From NCBI RefSeq assembly GCF_021648825.1, contig NZ_JAKJHS010000004.1, positions 299,192-363,191 on the forward strand: 64,000 bases of DNA. Reading direction: 5' to 3'. Within the stretch, counting starts at the first letter, position 1; each line of letters opens with the position of its first letter. Origin of the DNA: Rhizobium halophilum (GTDB lineage: Bacteria; Pseudomonadota; Alphaproteobacteria; Rhizobiales; Rhizobiaceae). Shown piece after piece: positions 1 to 8,952 of the stretch. Under the pieces are notes generated by a model that saw nothing but the letters and a program-made list of their open reading frames with translations, ran no database searches and was not told the origin of the DNA. The translations under genes and the position numbers were made by a program.

Positions 1-294
1 TTCATCATCGGCATGCGGATCGTCATTGTCGGCTTCGTCGTCTGGCTGTGGAGGCGAACGCCACCTGAACGCTCTTTTGCGCATCTCGGCTTCGCTCTGA
101 TCATCGCTGGCGCTATTGGCAATCTGATCGATGGTTTTCTCTATGGCCACGTGGTGGACTACATCTTGTTCCACACCGCCGCCTGGTCGTTCGCAGTCTT
201 CAACCTCGCGGACAGTTTCATCTCGATCGGTGCGGGGATGGTGATTCTGGACGAGATCATTGGCGGAAAGAAGAACTCCAAGGCCGATCCATAG
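1..294 (+). CDS. lspA: Lipoprotein signal peptidase (LspA), C-terminal part
   Basis: Signal peptidase II cleaves the signal peptide of diacylated prolipoproteins in the inner membrane. The reading frame is open from the first base of the window, so the N-terminus lies outside it and only about 97 residues are visible. They contain both catalytic aspartate blocks of the family, GNLIDG and FNLADS, set in hydrophobic helices, and end in a short basic tail ([10 protein letters not shown]). A methionine codon at 13 is internal, not a start. In this family the two aspartates form the active site, so the visible half carries the catalytic machinery. olsB follows in the same direction after about 150 bases. 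Lnt, which acts on the same lipoproteins, is encoded at 23368. Confidence 0.95.
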   Translation, partial: FIIGMRIVIVGFVVWLWRRTPPERSFAHLGFALIIAGAIGNLIDGFLYGHVVDYILFHTAAWSFAVFNLADSFISIGAGMVILDEIIGGKKNSKADP

Positions 295-384
295 GCCGGC
301 TGGAGTGTGAATGATCCGGTCGCTGGAGGCATCGGTCATCGTCATCTGCTGAGCCGGAACGCCTTTTCTGTCCGTCGCATAGCA

Positions 385-402
385 TTGTCATTTTTCTGTC
401 GT
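385..402 (+). promoter_or_regulatory. Candidate Pho box upstream of olsB
   Basis: Two heptamers, TTGTCAT and CTGTCGT, are separated by TTTT. This is the 7-4-7 layout of a PhoB box (CTGTCAT-N4-CTGTCAT), with one mismatch in each half. It lies 46 bases before the olsB start. A GATAAT-like or GATTAT-like hexamer follows at 405-416, closer to the box than the usual ten or so bases. A degenerate CTGTCCG lies at 368-374, out of phase. The sequence match is direct; PhoB control is inferred. Confidence 0.5.
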
Positions 403-447
403 TGGATAATGATTATTGGCGGTGACTTGAACTGGCGGACAATCACC

Positions 448-1317
448 ATGGCTCTCGAACTCCTGAAGCAAGACGTGAACGCAGTACCTAATCAGCAGAT
501 GCTGGCGGACCCGGCCGATGACGTGTTCGGCCGCATCGGAAGCCTTGAGACCCGCCTCGCCCGTACGGCGCGCGAGATCGATGCTGCTCAGGCTGTGCGC
601 TACCGCGTTTTCGTCGAAGAGATGAAGGCGCAGCTGCCGCCAGAAGCAATGCGCCAGCGCCGCGACATCGACGCCTATGACGCCTTCTGCGACCATCTTC
701 TGGTGGTCGATCGGGCGATAGAGGGTGACATCGAGGATCAGATTGTCGGCACCTATCGCCTGCTCCGGCAGCAGGTGGCGATCGCACATGGCGGCTTCTA
801 CTCCTCTTCAGAATTCGACGTCGCACCGCTGCTTGCTCGGCATCCGGACAAGCAATTCATGGAGCTTGGCCGCTCCTGCGTGCTGCCGGCCTATCGCACC
901 AAGCGCACGGTCGAACTCCTCTGGCAGGGCAATTGGGCCTATGCTCTCAAGCACGGTATGTCGGCCATGTTCGGCTGCGCGTCCTTCCCCGGCATCCGAC
1001 CGGAAGAGCACGCGCTGGCACTCTCGTTCCTACACCACAACGCCCGCGTCAAAGGCGAGTGGATGGCTTCAGCGCGTCCCGAGCTTTACCGCGAGATGGA
1101 CCTGATGCCGCTCGAGGCAATCAATGCGCGCAAGGCGCTGGCCGCCATGCCGCCGCTGGTGAAAGGCTATCTGCGCCTTGGCGCCATGATCGGCGCCGGC
1201 GCGGTGGTCGACCAGGCCTTCAACACCACCGATGTGCTGGTGGTGCTGCCGATCTCGTCGATCTCCGACCGCTACATCAACTACTACGGTGCCGATGCCG
1301 GCCGCTTCGCAAGCTAG
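448..1317 (+). CDS. olsB: L-ornithine N-alpha-acyltransferase OlsB
   Basis: This 289-residue protein matches the OlsB family, which transfers a 3-hydroxyacyl chain from acyl carrier protein to the alpha-amino group of ornithine, the first step of ornithine lipid synthesis. Visible family features are the GNAT-like core with AVRYRVFVEEM near the N-terminus, the block ELGRSCVLPAYRTKRTVE, and FGCASFPGI. I chose the ATG at 448 (MALELLK) because the upstream extension to 307 is not family-like and a GGCGGA lies 8 bases before it. The second-step enzyme OlsA is encoded at 18233, so both acyltransferases are in the window but not in one operon. A candidate Pho box precedes the gene, consistent with the known rise of ornithine lipids in phosphate-starved rhizobia. 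tme ends convergently just downstream. Confidence 0.92.
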   Translation: MALELLKQDVNAVPNQQMLADPADDVFGRIGSLETRLARTAREIDAAQAVRYRVFVEEMKAQLPPEAMRQRRDIDAYDAFCDHLLVVDRAIEGDIEDQIVGTYRLLRQQVAIAHGGFYSSSEFDVAPLLARHPDKQFMELGRSCVLPAYRTKRTVELLWQGNWAYALKHGMSAMFGCASFPGIRPEEHALALSFLHHNARVKGEWMASARPELYREMDLMPLEAINARKALAAMPPLVKGYLRLGAMIGAGAVVDQAFNTTDVLVVLPISSISDRYINYYGADAGRFAS

Positions 1318-1344
1318 GCAGCAGGCGACGCGGAACAGCCGGGA

Positions 1345-3624
1345 TCAGCTCCCGGCGTTATAGGCGGCGATCGCCGCCATGTTGACGATATCACTGTCCT
1401 TCGCCCCCATCGAGGTGATCTGCACCGACTTGTCCAATCCGACCAGCAGCGGGCCAATCACGGTCGCCGCGCCAAGCTCCTGAAGCATTCGCGTCGAGAT
1501 CGATGCCGAGTGGATCGCCGGCATCACTAGGACATTTGCCGTACCGGACAGCCGGCAGAACGGGTACTGTTCCATCCGCTGCGGGTTGAGTGCCACATCG
1601 GCTGCCATCTCGCCGTCGTACTCAAAATCGACGCGGCGCTTGTCGAGGATCTTGACCGCTTCACGCACGCGCTCCGAGCGTTCGCCGGTTGGCTGTCCGA
1701 AGGTCGAATAGGCAAGCATGGCCACACGGGGCTCATATCCCATCCGCCGTGCCACACGCGCTGCCTCGACCGCGATGTCGGCGAGCTCTTCCGCTGTCGG
1801 CATGTCGTGCACCGCCGTGTCGGCGACGAAAACCGTGCGGCCGCGCGACAGTGCCAGCGAGATGCCGATGACCTTGTGTCCCGGTTTGGTATCGATGCAG
1901 CGGCGAACGTCCTGCAGGGCGGTTGCATAGTTGCGCGTCGTACCGGTGACCATGGCATCCGCATCGCCGACAGCGACCATCGTCGCGGCAAAATGGTTGC
2001 GGTCGTTGTGGATCAGGCGCTGCACGTCGCGCAACAGGTATCCCTGCCGCTGAAGCCGAGCATAAAGATGATCGATGTAGGCCTCAACGCGGTTTGAAAT
2101 CCGTGCGTTCACGATCTCGATGCCTGGCCTGTCGAGATCAATGCCGGCTTTTTCTGCCGTAGCGAGGATCACGTCGTCACGCCCGAGCAAGATCGCGGTT
2201 CCAAGGCCTTGATGGGCGAAGGATACCGCAGCCCGCATAACCTGTTCTTCTTCCGCCTCGGCGAAGACGACCCTCTTCGGAAAGCGGCGTACCCGTTCGT
2301 AGATACCTTGGGTGGTTACTGCCATGGGATCGCGACGGGCAGATAGCTCGCGCGCATAAGCGTTCAGATCCGGTATGTTCTTCTGCGCAACTCCGCTCTC
2401 CATTGCAGCCTCGGCGACAGCCACCGGGATTGCCGAAATGAGCCGCGGATCAAAGGGGACGGGAATGATGTATTGCGAGCCGAAGCGCGGCCGGTTGCCC
2501 TGATAGGCCGCAGCCACGTCATCCGGCACATCCTCTCGCGCCAGATTGGCCAGCGCGTGAACGGCAGCAATCTTCATCGCATCGTTGATCTGCGTCGCGC
2601 GAACGTCGAGCGCACCGCGGAAGATATAGGGGAAGCCGAGGACGTTGTTCACCTGGTTCGGGTAGTCGGACCGGCCCGTGGCCATGATTGCGTCGTCACG
2701 GATGCGCGCCACCTCTTCCGGTGTGATTTCCGGGTCAGGGTTGGCCATCGCAAAGATGATCGGCTTCTCCGCCATCGAACGGATCATCTCCTCCGAGAAG
2801 GCGCCCTTCTGCGACAGGCCGAACACGACGTCGGCGCCCGCCATCGCCTCTTCCAGTGTCCGCTTGTCGGTCTTCGCCGCATGGGCGGACTTCCACTGGT
2901 TCATGCCCTCCGAGCGGCCCTGGTAGATCACGCCCTTGGTGTCGCAGAGAATGATGTTGTCGGGGTTGAAGCCCATCGCCTTGATGAGCTCCATGCACGC
3001 AATTGCCGCTGCACCGGCGCCGTTGCAGACGAGCTTCGTCGTCTTGAGATCCCGCCCCGTCAGCTCCAGGGCGTTGATGAGGCCTGCGGCGGCAATAATT
3101 GCTGTGCCATGTTGGTCGTCATGAAACACCGGAATGTCCATCAGCTCCCGCAGGCGGCTCTCGATGATGAAGCATTCGGGAGCCTTGATGTCTTCCAGGT
3201 TGATGCCGCCGAAGGAGGGTCCGAGGAAGCGCACGCAGTTGACGAACTCGTCGACGTTTTCGGTGTCCACCTCGAGATCGATCGAGTCGACATCGGCGAA
3301 CCGCTTGAAGAGAACGGATTTTCCTTCCATCACTGGCTTGGAGGCCAGCGCGCCAAGATTGCCGAGGCCGAGGATCGCGGTCCCGTTGGAAATCACCGCC
3401 ACCATGTTGCCGCGCGTCGTGTAGTCGTAAGCCGATGCCGGGTCAGCGGCGATTGCCTTCACCGGTACGGCCACCCCCGGCGAATAGGCGAGCGAAAGGT
3501 CGCGCTGTGTCGCCATGGGTTTCGTCGGGTTGATTTCGAGCTTCCCCGGGCGTCCCTGGGCGTGAAAGGCAAGCGCTTCCTGTTCGGTCACGGAAGCACG
3601 CGTGCGGGCGGCCTTGTCGTTCAT
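1345..3624 (-). CDS. tme: NADP-type malic enzyme with C-terminal phosphotransacetylase-like domain
   Basis: This 759-residue protein decarboxylates malate to pyruvate. The N-terminal 430 or so residues are malic enzyme, with RDLSLAYSPGVAVPV, the EDIKAPECFIIE metal-binding block, DDQHGTA and the dinucleotide-binding CNGAGAAAIACM. The C-terminal 320 or so residues resemble phosphotransacetylase, a chimeric layout common in Gram-negative malic enzymes, where the tail is thought to be regulatory. Rhizobia carry two such enzymes, Dme (NAD) and Tme (NADP). I favour Tme because the position between olsB and mutS fits what I recall of the Sinorhizobium order; cofactor choice is not proven by the sequence. 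It is transcribed away from mutS, from a 118-base divergent spacer. Confidence 0.85.
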   Translation of the reverse strand: MNDKAARTRASVTEQEALAFHAQGRPGKLEINPTKPMATQRDLSLAYSPGVAVPVKAIAADPASAYDYTTRGNMVAVISNGTAILGLGNLGALASKPVMEGKSVLFKRFADVDSIDLEVDTENVDEFVNCVRFLGPSFGGINLEDIKAPECFIIESRLRELMDIPVFHDDQHGTAIIAAAGLINALELTGRDLKTTKLVCNGAGAAAIACMELIKAMGFNPDNIILCDTKGVIYQGRSEGMNQWKSAHAAKTDKRTLEEAMAGADVVFGLSQKGAFSEEMIRSMAEKPIIFAMANPDPEITPEEVARIRDDAIMATGRSDYPNQVNNVLGFPYIFRGALDVRATQINDAMKIAAVHALANLAREDVPDDVAAAYQGNRPRFGSQYIIPVPFDPRLISAIPVAVAEAAMESGVAQKNIPDLNAYARELSARRDPMAVTTQGIYERVRRFPKRVVFAEAEEEQVMRAAVSFAHQGLGTAILLGRDDVILATAEKAGIDLDRPGIEIVNARISNRVEAYIDHLYARLQRQGYLLRDVQRLIHNDRNHFAATMVAVGDADAMVTGTTRNYATALQDVRRCIDTKPGHKVIGISLALSRGRTVFVADTAVHDMPTAEELADIAVEAARVARRMGYEPRVAMLAYSTFGQPTGERSERVREAVKILDKRRVDFEYDGEMAADVALNPQRMEQYPFCRLSGTANVLVMPAIHSASISTRMLQELGAATVIGPLLVGLDKSVQITSMGAKDSDIVNMAAIAAYNAGS

Positions 3625-3742
3625 GGGTGAAGCTCCTCCAGCTTTTTGTGGGCAGCCCCTGTCCCGGCCGCTCTATCGGTTGTCTTTTGCGGGTCACAAT
3701 CGATAGTGTTGCCCATCCTCTTGCGCAACAGAAAACCGGCCT

Positions 3743-6469
3743 GTGACCCAACACCCACGCTTCGCCATCGATGCTCTGACCGCCGCCGAGCTTGTCTCGG
3801 AGGAGAGCCGCGCGACGGCAACGCCGATGATGGAACAGTATATCGAGATCAAGGCGAACAACCCGGGATCGCTGCTGTTCTATCGCATGGGGGACTTCTA
3901 CGAGCTCTTCTTCGAAGATGCGGTCGAGGCTGCCCGGGCGCTTGGCATCACGCTGACGAAGCGCGGCCAGCATATGGGACAGGACATTCCCATGTGCGGC
4001 GTGCCGATCCACGCCGCGGACGACTACCTGCAGAAGCTCATTTCGCTAGGTTTCCGGGTGGCAGTCTGCGAGCAGGTGGAAGATCCGGCTGAGGCGAAGA
4101 AGCGTGGCTCCAAGTCGGTGGTGAAGCGGGACGTCGTCCGCCTGGTTACGCCTGGGACGCTGACCGAGGAGAAGCTGCTTTCTCCTTCGGAATCGAACTA
4201 TCTGATGGCACTTGCCCGCATCCGCGGTACTTCTGAGCCGCAGCTGGCACTTGCCTGGATCGACATCTCGACTGGCGTCTTCCGGTTGGCGGAGACGGAC
4301 CAGTCGCGGCTGCTGGCGGATATCCTGCGGATCGATCCGCGCGAGCTGATCCTGCCTGACACGATGTTCCACGACCCGGAGCTGAAGCCGGTCTTCGACG
4401 TGCTAGGCAAGGTGGCCGTGCCGCAGCCGGGCGTGCTGTTCGACAGTGCGACGGCCGAGGGCCGCATCACCCGCTATTTCGGCGTGGGCACCCTCGACGG
4501 CTTCGGCAGCTTTTCCCGTGCTGAACTCGCGGCCGCTGCTGCCGCAGTGGCTTATGTGGAGAAGACGCAGATCGCCGAGCGGCCGCCGCTCGGGATTCCG
4601 GAGCGTGAAAGCGCAGCATCGACGCTCTTCATCGACCCAGCCACCCGCGGCAACCTTGAGCTGACGCGGACGCTGTCCGGCGACCGGGAAGGGACGCTCC
4701 TGAAGGCGATCGACCGTACGGTCACCGGCGGTGGCGCCCGGTTGATCGCCGAGCGGCTGATGTCGCCGCTGACGGACCCGGCGCAGATCAACCGTCGTCT
4801 CGATTCCATCTGGTTCCTGCTTGAGGAGCCGTCGCTCTGCTCCGACTTGCGTGCTGCCTTGAAGCAGGTGCCGGACATGCCGCGCGCGCTGTCGCGCCTG
4901 GCGCTGGACCGCGGCGGACCGCGCGACCTTGGAGCCATCCTGCAGGGCCTGCGGGCATCGCGGGACGTTGTGGCGTTTCTTGAAAAGGCGATGCTACCGG
5001 AGGAACTCGGCGAAGCGCTCGCCGAACTTCAAGCCTTGCCCCAGGCAGTCGAACGCCAACTGAGCGAGATGCTGGCGGACGAGCTGCCGCTGTTGAAACG
5101 GGACGGCGGCTTTCTCCGCGACGGCGCCCATGAGGAACTCGACGAGGCGCGCGCGCTGCGCGATCAGTCGCGACGGGTTATCGCCGGCCTCCAGCTGCAG
5201 TATGCCGAGGAAACCGGCATCCGATCGCTGAAGATCAAGCACAACAACGTGCTTGGCTATTTCATCGAAGTGACGGCAGGGAATGCAGGCCCGATGACCG
5301 ACAGCGCGGAGGCGAAAGCGCGCTTCATCCATCGCCAGACGATGGCGAACGCGATGCGCTTCACCACCACCGAGCTTGCCGATCTGGAAAGCCGGATTGC
5401 CAATGCCGCCGACCGTGCGCTTTCGATCGAGCTTGCAGCCTTCGACCGGATGGTCGAGGGCGTGACCGCCGAGGCCGAGGCGATCAAGCGCGGCGCCCGC
5501 GCCATTGCCGCCGTCGATGTTGCCTCAGGTCTCGCTCTGCTTGCAGAGGAGTGGGGCTATCACCGCCCCACGGTTGACGATTCCCGGATGTTCGCGATCG
5601 AAGGCGGTCGCCATCCTGTTGTCGAACAGGCCCTGCGACGCCAGTCCTCCGGCCCCTTCATCGCCAATGATTGCGACCTCTCGCCCCAGGGAGGCGAGTT
5701 CGGCGCGCTCTGGCTGCTGACCGGCCCAAACATGGGCGGTAAGTCGACCTTCCTGCGCCAGAACGCGCTGATCGCGATCCTGGCGCAGATGGGCTCCTTC
5801 GTCCCGGCGGCATCGGCCCATATCGGCGTCGTTGATCGTCTCTTCTCCCGCGTCGGTGCTTCCGACGACCTCGCCCGCGGCCGCTCCACCTTCATGGTCG
5901 AGATGGTCGAGACGGCGGCGATCTTAAACCAGGCGACCGACCGCTCGCTGGTGATCCTGGACGAAATCGGTCGCGGGACTGCGACCTTCGACGGGCTTTC
6001 CATCGCCTGGGCAGCCGTCGAGCACCTGCACGAGGCGAACCGCTGCCGTGGCCTTTTCGCAACCCATTTCCACGAACTGACGGTGCTCTCGGAAAAGCTG
6101 AACCGGCTCTCCAACGCGACGATGCGGGTGAAGGAGTGGGATGGCGAAGTCATCTTCCTCCATGAGGTGGGTCCGGGCGCGGCAGACCGATCATACGGCA
6201 TACAGGTGGCGCGGCTCGCCGGTCTGCCGCCCTCCGTCGTTGCCCGTGCCCGAGATGTCCTGACCAAGCTGGAAGATTCCGATCGCAAGAACCCGGCCAG
6301 CCAGCTGATCGACGACCTCCCCCTTTTCCAGGTGGCCGTCCGGCGCGAGGAGCAACGCCAAGCGGGCCCCTCAAAGGTCGAGGAAGTCCTGAAGTCGATC
6401 AATCCGGACGACATGACCCCGCGCGAGGCGCTGGACGCGCTGTACGCACTGAAGAAGCAGCTTGGCTGA
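3743..6469 (+). CDS. mutS: DNA mismatch repair ATPase MutS
   Basis: MutS recognises mismatches and small loops and starts methyl- or nick-directed repair. The 908-residue product has the mismatch-reading Phe-x-Glu motif (FYE at residues 52-54), the connector, core and clamp region, Walker [10 protein letters not shown] near residue 661, Walker [12 protein letters not shown] near 735 and a C-terminal helix-turn-helix segment. The start is GTG at 3743; an in-frame ATG pair at residues 29-30 would remove the rhizobia-like N-terminal extension but keep all domains. It is divergent from tme and has no same-direction partner immediately downstream. Confidence 0.97.
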   Translation: MTQHPRFAIDALTAAELVSEESRATATPMMEQYIEIKANNPGSLLFYRMGDFYELFFEDAVEAARALGITLTKRGQHMGQDIPMCGVPIHAADDYLQKLISLGFRVAVCEQVEDPAEAKKRGSKSVVKRDVVRLVTPGTLTEEKLLSPSESNYLMALARIRGTSEPQLALAWIDISTGVFRLAETDQSRLLADILRIDPRELILPDTMFHDPELKPVFDVLGKVAVPQPGVLFDSATAEGRITRYFGVGTLDGFGSFSRAELAAAAAAVAYVEKTQIAERPPLGIPERESAASTLFIDPATRGNLELTRTLSGDREGTLLKAIDRTVTGGGARLIAERLMSPLTDPAQINRRLDSIWFLLEEPSLCSDLRAALKQVPDMPRALSRLALDRGGPRDLGAILQGLRASRDVVAFLEKAMLPEELGEALAELQALPQAVERQLSEMLADELPLLKRDGGFLRDGAHEELDEARALRDQSRRVIAGLQLQYAEETGIRSLKIKHNNVLGYFIEVTAGNAGPMTDSAEAKARFIHRQTMANAMRFTTTELADLESRIANAADRALSIELAAFDRMVEGVTAEAEAIKRGARAIAAVDVASGLALLAEEWGYHRPTVDDSRMFAIEGGRHPVVEQALRRQSSGPFIANDCDLSPQGGEFGALWLLTGPNMGGKSTFLRQNALIAILAQMGSFVPAASAHIGVVDRLFSRVGASDDLARGRSTFMVEMVETAAILNQATDRSLVILDEIGRGTATFDGLSIAWAAVEHLHEANRCRGLFATHFHELTVLSEKLNRLSNATMRVKEWDGEVIFLHEVGPGAADRSYGIQVARLAGLPPSVVARARDVLTKLEDSDRKNPASQLIDDLPLFQVAVRREEQRQAGPSKVEEVLKSINPDDMTPREALDALYALKKQLG

Positions 6470-6508
6470 CACAGGGTGACTAATTGGAGCCGCGGGCCGA
6501 AGTCGCGC

Positions 6509-7560
6509 TCATCGCGATGACGTCAGCGCCTTGGTGAACGCTGTGATTGTCATATCGATCATTTGCGCATGGAGTTCGCGCCTGGGCCGTCCTCCGCCGT
6601 CAGTACATATCGGATCACCAATCTTTTCTACTTCGGCAAGTCGTGAGGCCCCGGGGCTTGCACTCGGGAAACATGCTGAAATGACTAGCGTCCGTGACAA
6701 CGGAATAGCTCGACTTGTCGATCAGTTCCTGCTGCCTCTGAAGCCTGTGCGGTTGACGGGATCTCTCCCGGCCGACCGAGATTGATCAGGTTAACGGGGA
6801 TCGAAATCCGCGAGAAGCTCTCGATGTCAAACACATCGATGGGTGCAGGGTCAATTACTACTGCGAATTTTATGCGGTTGTCCCTGTTGTCGCGGTCAGC
6901 CGATTGCAGATCCATGCTGTGAAGATCAACTCCGCTTTGCCTGACCCATTCACAAAGCGAAGCGTTGTTTGCATCGGTATCGCAATAGGCTGCAAGGAGA
7001 CGGGGATCGATGCGCGCGCCTGCGACCGCCAGAGCCGTGGTGCCGCCCATTGAAAGACCAACAACACCGACCTTTCCGCGCTCAAGATGTTCCCGGAAAA
7101 AGGTACTTTGCTCTATCCCATCCAGGGTTTCCGTGAGATCGGCAGGCCTTTTCCAGATTCGCATCGTCTCGGCTGCCGACCTGTTCCCTCCTGAACCGCC
7201 CGGATGCGTAGGTGCCGCCACCACAAACCCCTTCTGGGCCAACGGCACTGCAATCCAGCTCATGGACTGCGGGTTCCCTGCCAGACCAGCGCCATGCGAA
7301 AGCAAGATGATTGGAAACGTCGATTCTGAGATGGGTGCGGCGTCCATTGCGGGCGTTCCCACGAAAAACTTGCTCTCGCCCAGAACGACTTGTTTGCCGC
7401 CCGGTTTCGCTGGATACCAGACTGTAACATCGAGATTGCCGCCGCGCTCGTCGGAGGGAACCACCATATGGTGGACACCGACGTTGTCCAGGGCTTCAGC
7501 CGGCTGCTGGATCGATGATAAGGCGAACGCCGCCAGGAAGAGCTTCGACCACCTTGCCAT
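6509..7560 (-). pseudogene. Secreted alpha/beta hydrolase, broken by two apparent frameshifts
   Basis: From the ATG at 7560 the frame encodes a signal peptide (cleavage likely after QQPAEA) and an alpha/beta hydrolase of the dienelactone/PAF-acetylhydrolase-like type, with oxyanion block LLSHGAG and nucleophile GLSMGGTTA. This frame runs out at 6685. The missing end is present in the other two frames of the same strand. A short piece with DASHFSMFPECKP, holding the likely catalytic His, follows if one base is dropped near 6727-6732. A final piece, GASRLAEVEK to AFTKAL, follows after dropping one base in the CCCCGGGG run at 6649-6656. The reconstructed protein is family-like to the end. Either this is a decaying gene or the sequence contains two insertion errors. 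Confidence 0.8.
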
Positions 7561-7810
7561 GGCATTCTCCACTTCTCGTATTGTGGCTGAGGGCTGGATC
7601 ACTCGCAGCCTGACGATTGCGCAGACTGGATGCCCGTTCCTGAGGCAGCCACGACCTCAAATGCGTTCAAGGTGGTCCTGCATCGCGATGTTGGACCGTC
7701 GGGTGAGGCCCCGAAGGCAAGTACCCCGTTTCTTCTCATGTCCTTCGCGTGCCAGCGTGGTAAGGCTTCTTTCGCCAACTAGTCGCGCCGTTCTTGCTGA
7801 GTTACTGCAT

Positions 7811-8827
7811 TTGTTCTCAATCCCCTTGCCATTTGTCGCGGGACTGCTTTTCGTCCTGGTGCTCCATCGTTCGCTTGAGGGCGTAGAGGTGCGAGGCTCA
7901 CGACGCTACTTACGAGCTTTCCTGCTCGCCTATGCTTTGCAGGGAATAATTGTCGGGTTGCGCTTCGGCTATGGAGTTCGCGCCCTTGCGTTCGTTCAGC
8001 CGGTTACGGCGGGCATCATGCCGCCGCTCGCCTATCTTGCGTTCCGCGCCCTTGCCGCCTCACCTATGAAGCAGGTCTGGTGGCATCTGGGTGCGCCTCT
8101 GTCAGTGGCCCTGGCGATGGCCACCCTCCCGCTGCTGGTCGACCCCTTGCTGGCGGTGATTTTCATTGTCTACGGACTGTTGCTCTTTCGGTTGACGGCC
8201 AGCAATTCTAACGCGGTAGCGGAGGCACCTCTTAATCGCGAAGTCCCGGCTTTGCGTGCTGCACGGCTGACGGCCGGGCTGATGATTTTCTTCGCTGTCA
8301 CGGATGCCATCGTCTCGCTGACCAGCTGGGTGTATGGGCAGGCTCTGGTGCCCACTGCCGTGGGGCTGCTGAACCTGGTCGCCATTGCCGTCGTGCTGGT
8401 CTACTACTTTCTGCCGGAGCCACAGTCGCCATTGGCGGCGGGTGTCACGGCGGGGAATGCCGAGCCGTCACCTGATGACCGGTTGCTGGTGGCGAAGGTG
8501 CAAGCTGCTTTGGACTACGACAAGCTCTACGGCCGCGAAGATCTAAGCCTGGCGCGCCTCGCTCGCAGCGCAGGCCTCCCGCCGCGCGACGTCTCTGCCG
8601 CCATCAATCGGACGACTGGTCTGAACGTCTCGCAATTTGTCAACAATAGACGCGTCAGCGAGGCCTGCCGTCTGCTGCAGGAAACTGACAAGCCGGTGAC
8701 CACCGTTATGTTCGACTCCGGCTTCGGCACCAAATCAAACTTCAATCGCGAGTTTCGCAGGGTGACCGGAACCAGTCCCTCCCAGTGGCGCGCGAAAAAG
8801 AGGCAGGGCGGTAACGGCGCTCAATGA
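7811..8827 (+). CDS. AraC-family regulator with membrane-embedded N-terminal domain
   Basis: The C-terminal 100 or so residues are an AraC/XylS DNA-binding domain with two helix-turn-helix units (EDLSLARLARSAGLPPRDVSAAIN, then VTTVMFDSGFGTKSNFNREFRRVTGTSPSQWR). The N-terminal two thirds contain about seven hydrophobic segments with no cytoplasmic sensor, so DNA binding probably occurs from the membrane. No ATG fits. I chose TTG at 7811, which puts the first helix (SIPLPFVAGLLFVLVL) near the N-terminus; GTG at 7757 is the alternative. The gene is divergent from the broken secreted hydrolase, which is the obvious candidate target. Ligand unknown. Confidence 0.75.
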   Translation: MFSIPLPFVAGLLFVLVLHRSLEGVEVRGSRRYLRAFLLAYALQGIIVGLRFGYGVRALAFVQPVTAGIMPPLAYLAFRALAASPMKQVWWHLGAPLSVALAMATLPLLVDPLLAVIFIVYGLLLFRLTASNSNAVAEAPLNREVPALRAARLTAGLMIFFAVTDAIVSLTSWVYGQALVPTAVGLLNLVAIAVVLVYYFLPEPQSPLAAGVTAGNAEPSPDDRLLVAKVQAALDYDKLYGREDLSLARLARSAGLPPRDVSAAINRTTGLNVSQFVNNRRVSEACRLLQETDKPVTTVMFDSGFGTKSNFNREFRRVTGTSPSQWRAKKRQGGNGAQ

Positions 8828-8952
8828 CCGCCTCAGCCGACAGTCGCACCGGCGCACACGAAGTGTGAACGCTTCTGTCATCATAAAGACTGTGAAGCAC
8901 AGCGCGGAGCAGATATAGGCTGCTTGCGACACGCTGGCAGCAGCAGGACGAC

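Noticed and set aside
2473..3630. Long forward frame (385 residues) opposite the malic enzyme gene
   Set aside because: It lies wholly antisense to a strongly conserved gene, is rich in Arg, His and Val, and has no domain pattern; a GC-rich shadow.
8870..8895. Second Pho-box-like site ahead of glnD (CTGTCAT)
   Set aside because: The partner heptamer is at the wrong spacing and too divergent.
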